From contig JANQRJ010000018.1 in NCBI GenBank assembly GCA_028284635.1, positions 124,001-188,000 of the forward strand: 64,000 bases of DNA. The letters run 5' to 3'. Source of the DNA: Pelagicoccus sp. (lineage in GTDB: Bacteria > Verrucomicrobiota > Verrucomicrobiia > Opitutales > Opitutaceae). The notes under the pieces are model-generated. The model saw only the letters and a list, made by a program, of their open reading frames with translations. It did no database searches and was not told the DNA's origin. The position numbers and the translations under genes were made by a program. Below are positions 60,897 through 64,000 of the stretch, one piece after another. The stretch's first letter is position 1; each line of letters starts with the position of its first letter.

Positions 60897-61718
60897 TCAA
60901 ACCTGGTAGTCGATTTGCTCGGCTCCCGCCTGGTCGCTGTCGATCTGCTGGTTCATTCCTAGAGCCGGAGCAGCTTCCGAGCAGGAGCCGACCGAGCGGG
61001 CCGGCACACCGACTACGGTGCAATGCGGCTTCACAGGATGCAGCACCACGCTGCCAGCTCCGATCTTCGCCCCGTCGCCGATCCTGATGTTACCCAGAAC
61101 CTTGGCCCCAGCCGCGATGAGAACGCCGTTGCCAACCTTGGGATGGCGGTCGCCGCGCTCCTTGCCAGTACCGCCGAGAGTGACGTTGTGCAGCAGGGAG
61201 ACGTTGTCTCCGACCACTGCAGTCTCGCCAATAACGACGCCAGTGGCGTGGTCGATCAAGATCCCCTGGCCGATAGTCGCAGCGGGGTGGATGTCCACTC
61301 CGAAGGTTTCGGCGATCAAGCTTTGCAAGTAGAGGGCAAGCGAACGACGCTCCTCGTACCAGAGGTGATTGGCGAAGCGAAAGGCGGAGAGAGCGCTGTA
61401 GCCCTTGAAAAAAAGGAAAGGCGAGAGGTAGCCATTGGCCGAGGGGTCGCGGTCGACTACCGCCTGAAGGTCGATGCGCACGACTTCGCGTAGGCGTTCC
61501 TCGGAGTCCAGAATCTCCAGAAACAAGTCGCGCAGCGTGATGCTCGGCAGGATGTCGTCCTTGAGCTTCGAAGCCAAAGTGTAGCTCAAGGCCGCCTCGA
61601 ACGACTTCTGCCCGAGGATCGTTTCCTGCAAGTAGGCCACCAAAAGGCGTTCCCCATCCGCAGCGGCCGAAGCCTCCTCCTGCAGCGATTTCCAGATCGA
61701 TTCGTATTTTTCTGTCAT
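60897..61718 (-). CDS. cysE: Serine O-acetyltransferase
   Basis: The protein is 273 aa from ATG 61718. Left-handed beta-helix hexapeptides are clear: IHPAATIGQGILIDHATGVV with the catalytic His, then LHNVTLGGTGKERGDRHPKV and VVGVPARSVG. Role: acetylates serine for cysteine synthesis. An N-terminal helical domain is present as in standard CysE. Confidence 0.96.
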   Translation of the reverse strand: MTEKYESIWKSLQEEASAAADGERLLVAYLQETILGQKSFEAALSYTLASKLKDDILPSITLRDLFLEILDSEERLREVVRIDLQAVVDRDPSANGYLSPFLFFKGYSALSAFRFANHLWYEERRSLALYLQSLIAETFGVDIHPAATIGQGILIDHATGVVIGETAVVGDNVSLLHNVTLGGTGKERGDRHPKVGNGVLIAAGAKVLGNIRIGDGAKIGAGSVVLHPVKPHCTVVGVPARSVGSCSEAAPALGMNQQIDSDQAGAEQIDYQV

Positions 61719-61960
61719 AGGCGACGGTCCCGAGAAAACGCAGAAGTTAGGGCGCCGATTTACAGGCGCCAAACCAAAATAGGCTAGGCTCATCACGTAG
61801 AAAATCGGGAGTTTCCCCTCAAGGAAAGGGATTCTCCCGGTAAATTATTTGCCAAAACTCCCTCAAGCAATTTGCTCCGGACTGTCTTCTCGAGTCGCAA
61901 AGGCGGATCCGAGAGACGAAGACGACTCCCGCCATTCGAACCGCAATCAATACACCTGAC

Positions 61961-63073
61961 ATGAAACGAACCTACGCCCTCATCCCGGCCATAGCGCTCG
62001 CAGCGAGCCTGGCCCAAGCCGACACTGTCGTCACCCAAGACGGATCGACCATCAACGGAACGATCCTCGGCATTGACGACGGCAAGATCACCGTCGCAAC
62101 GAGTTTCGCGGGCGAAATCGTGATCGAGCAGTCCAAGATAGCTTCCTTCACCACCGACGCGCCCATCTACCTGACCGTCGAGAATGGCGCCACCTATCTC
62201 GGCCCTGTCGTCGGCTCCAGCAGCGGTCTCGCTATAGCGGACGCCAATGGCGAAGCCAATGTCACCCTCTCCCAAGTCAAGGAGAGCTGGCAGCCGGGTG
62301 AAAAGAGCCCAACCGCCCTTCGTCAGGAAGCCGAGCTCGCGGAACTGCAACGCAGCTGGGCCTACCAAGCCGCTTTCGACCTCACCGGCAAGACCGGCAA
62401 CTCGGACGCCACCGGCCTGGCCACCGCTTTCACTGCCACTCTCGCAGGCCCTGACGACTCGCTCGAATTCTTCGCCAGGATCAACTCCTCCGAAACCGAC
62501 GGAGAGAAAAGCGCGGACGATGCGCGAGGCGGAGTGACCTACACCAACGAATTCGGCGACGCTTGGAATTGGTACGTGCGCAGCGAAGCAGGCTTCGACG
62601 CAATCAAGGACATCGACTTGTTCTTCACTGCAGCCGCCGGTTTCGGCCGCACATTCGTCGAAAACGACGTCCAGAATCTCAGCGTTCGCGGCGGTCTCGG
62701 CTACACCTTCGAGGAGTACTCCGCCTTCCCAGCCGACGCTGACGACAATCCCGTCTCAGGCGTGGACGATCCGGACTTCGTCCGCTTCGCCTCCCGCGAG
62801 GAAACCAGCTCCGCCAGCCTAGACTTCGGCCTCTTCCACAAATACGTCTTCAACTGGGGCACCATGAACAACACGCTCACCTACAACCCCACCATCGACG
62901 ACTTTGGAAACTTCCGCGCCGTGCACGACACCAGCTTCGACCTGCCCCTCAAGGCGGAAGACTGGAGCATCCGCATCGGCCTGAACAACACCTATGACAG
63001 CGAGGCCGAAGTCTCCGGCCTCGACGAACTCGACACCACTTACTACATCCGCATGATTCTGAGGTGGCTATAG
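61961..63073 (+). CDS. DUF481/YdiY-like outer-membrane protein
   Basis: The 370-aa protein has a signal peptide (LIPAIALAASLAQA), an N-terminal small domain that may wrap around peptidoglycan or another partner (TVVTQDGSTINGTILGIDDG), and a DUF481-type barrel (LQRSWAYQAAFDLTGKTGNS to MILRWL). Function unknown in this family, possibly envelope stress or small-solute passage. Followed by a good terminator. Confidence 0.88.
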   Translation: MKRTYALIPAIALAASLAQADTVVTQDGSTINGTILGIDDGKITVATSFAGEIVIEQSKIASFTTDAPIYLTVENGATYLGPVVGSSSGLAIADANGEANVTLSQVKESWQPGEKSPTALRQEAELAELQRSWAYQAAFDLTGKTGNSDATGLATAFTATLAGPDDSLEFFARINSSETDGEKSADDARGGVTYTNEFGDAWNWYVRSEAGFDAIKDIDLFFTAAAGFGRTFVENDVQNLSVRGGLGYTFEEYSAFPADADDNPVSGVDDPDFVRFASREETSSASLDFGLFHKYVFNWGTMNNTLTYNPTIDDFGNFRAVHDTSFDLPLKAEDWSIRIGLNNTYDSEAEVSGLDELDTTYYIRMILRWL

Positions 63074-63113
63074 CAGCGACGTAGTCGAAAACTCGATACT
63101 TTTTGCAAAAGGG

Positions 63114-63142
63114 ACCGCAGCTCGAAAGGGCTGCGGTTTCTT
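63114..63142 (+). terminator. Rho-independent terminator of DUF481 gene
   Basis: ACCGCAGC pairs with GCTGCGGT and is followed by TTCTTTTG. Confidence 0.85.
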
Positions 63143-63151
63143 TTGTACCCA

Positions 63152-63347
63152 ATCTTCATCTGCTTCTACTTCTTCATCTTCTTCCTGCTCTACTTAACTC
63201 TGTAGGGTCGGCGCTTGTCGCCGCACCGCGTCAGTTGATCCAATCTCTGCTGCACGGCGCAAGTGCCGACCCTGGATCGATACATGGTTCTCGAAATCCA
63301 ACACCGCAGAGCAGGAAGAAGATGAAGAAGTAGAAGCGGATGAAGAT
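63152..63347. repeat. Long nested inverted repeat
   Basis: The outer arms (63152-63191 and 63308-63347) are complementary at 39 of 40 positions. The inner part is a second palindrome starting GTAGGGTCGGCGCTTGTCG, with a family relative near 41499-41545. Confidence 0.85.
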
Positions 63348-63356
63348 AGTATACGG

Positions 63357-64000
63357 TCAGAATAGACTCCCTACCTGGTAGACGATTACGGACGCCAGCC
63401 ACGCTAGCCCAGTCATGAAGACGAAGGAAAACACGCCGTACCTCCAGCTCGTTTCCTGAGAGACAACTGCCACCGTCGCGCCGCACTGCTGGCAGAGGGC
63501 GAAAAACACCATCAAGGCGCTCACCACCGGAATCGTGAAAATCGGCTGACCCATGCGCTCGCCGGAAGGCCAGGTTTGAGCCGCCATCGTCGCCCGCAAG
63601 TCGCCGCTCTCCTCATCCGTGTCGCCACCCAAGCTGTAGATGATCCCCAAAGTAGAGATGATCACCTCGCGGGCTGGAAACGCGGCGATTACGCCAACGG
63701 TGATCTTCCAATCGAATCCCGCCAAAGCGAAAACCGGCTGCGCCGTCTTGCCTATCCGCCCCATGTAGCTCTGCTCCGTGTAGGCCGAAGCGATCGCGTG
63801 ATCCAGTTGGGCAACCAGTTCCTCATCGCTCTCCAGCAAAGCCTCAGCCTCCGGCAGACTCACCGCCTGCTCGGTCGCAACCTCGGACAGGAACGCCTCG
63901 CGCGTCTGGGCCTCGACTTCCGGCCCGCGCGGGAAATAGAGCAAGGCCCAGATTACGATCGTGATCGCGAAGATCACGGTGCCCGCGTTGACCACGAACT
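63357..64000 (-). CDS. feoB: Ferrous iron transporter FeoB, C-terminal part (start outside window)
   Basis: The reading frame is open to the window edge, with 212 residues from the first Met of the fragment. Membrane segments and FPAREVIISTLGIIYSLGG and CQQCGATVAVVSQ are typical FeoB C-terminal features. Role: ferrous-iron uptake across the inner membrane. The GTPase part lies outside the window. Confidence 0.93.
   Translation of the reverse strand, partial: FVVNAGTVIFAITIVIWALLYFPRGPEVEAQTREAFLSEVATEQAVSLPEAEALLESDEELVAQLDHAIASAYTEQSYMGRIGKTAQPVFALAGFDWKITVGVIAAFPAREVIISTLGIIYSLGGDTDEESGDLRATMAAQTWPSGERMGQPIFTIPVVSALMVFFALCQQCGATVAVVSQETSWRYGVFSFVFMTGLAWLASVIVYQVGSLF

Noticed and set aside
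1..64000. CRISPR arrays, tRNA or rRNA genes
   Set aside because: No regularly spaced direct repeats with unique spacers, no tRNA cloverleaf and no rRNA sequence were recognised; repeated short texts are palindromic or operon spacers instead.

Overview
The window looks like part of the chromosome of a free-living, polysaccharide-degrading Verrucomicrobiota bacterium, most likely of the Opitutales (Opitutaceae or Puniceicoccaceae type). The evidence is two TonB-dependent receptors with the N-terminal motif (SPFVVDASEDTGY followed by RATS/RATT and a plug) that is common in that group, LacI and AraC regulators beside glycan hydrolases, a sulfatase, secreted lyases with CBM96-like modules, and a moderately GC-rich base composition. 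No tRNA, rRNA or CRISPR array was recognised.

Layout. 1-5.2 kb: N-terminal part of a TonB receptor, a LacI regulator, a GH105 unsaturated-uronide hydrolase and an alpha/alpha-barrel protein. A near-identical 15-bp operator lies upstream of both the receptor and the GH105/LacI pair. 5.2-16 kb: two AraC regulators, then a long same-strand operon (RraA-like aldolase, SDR, unknown protein, zinc-type dehydrogenase, KduD-like SDR, GPH symporter, 2-hydroxyacid dehydrogenase, beta-propeller lyase-like protein), probably for uronate or unsaturated-uronate catabolism. 16-20.6 kb: a very large Lhr helicase. 20.9-36.7 kb: a second glycan locus on the minus strand (PL-like lyase, degenerate aldo/keto reductase, cytoplasmic GH28, deacetylase-like protein with a zinc ribbon, 1106-aa modular lyase, CBM-like secreted protein, full TonB receptor) with a LacI regulator and four operator-like sites. 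37-43 kb: hydroxyacid dehydrogenase, sulfatase and two tandem sialate-O-acetylesterase-like paralogues. 43.3-52.2 kb: what appears to be a complete D-apiose module, namely GH140 apiosidase, ApsD-type dehydrogenase, ApnL lactonase, ApnO oxidoisomerase, OiaK kinase, a RuBisCO-like protein and an XRE-cupin regulator with a shared operator. 52.3-64 kb: housekeeping genes (outer-membrane barrel, ahcY, metK, coaBC, aroC, cysE, DUF481 protein, feoB) and a RAYT transposase.

How it fits together. The glycan enzymes point to pectin, especially rhamnogalacturonan-type polymers. Secreted lyases and TonB receptors would deliver oligosaccharides. GH28, GH105 and GH140, which lack visible signal peptides, would act inside the cell. 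Uronates would then enter the KduD operon and apiose the ApsD-ApnL-ApnO-OiaK-RLP route.

A second theme is mobile DNA. Almost every gap holds a long, often nested palindrome of one of about ten families. Two of these palindromes sit in frame inside genes (lhr and apnL), and the one in apnL matches the REPs that flank the RAYT gene.
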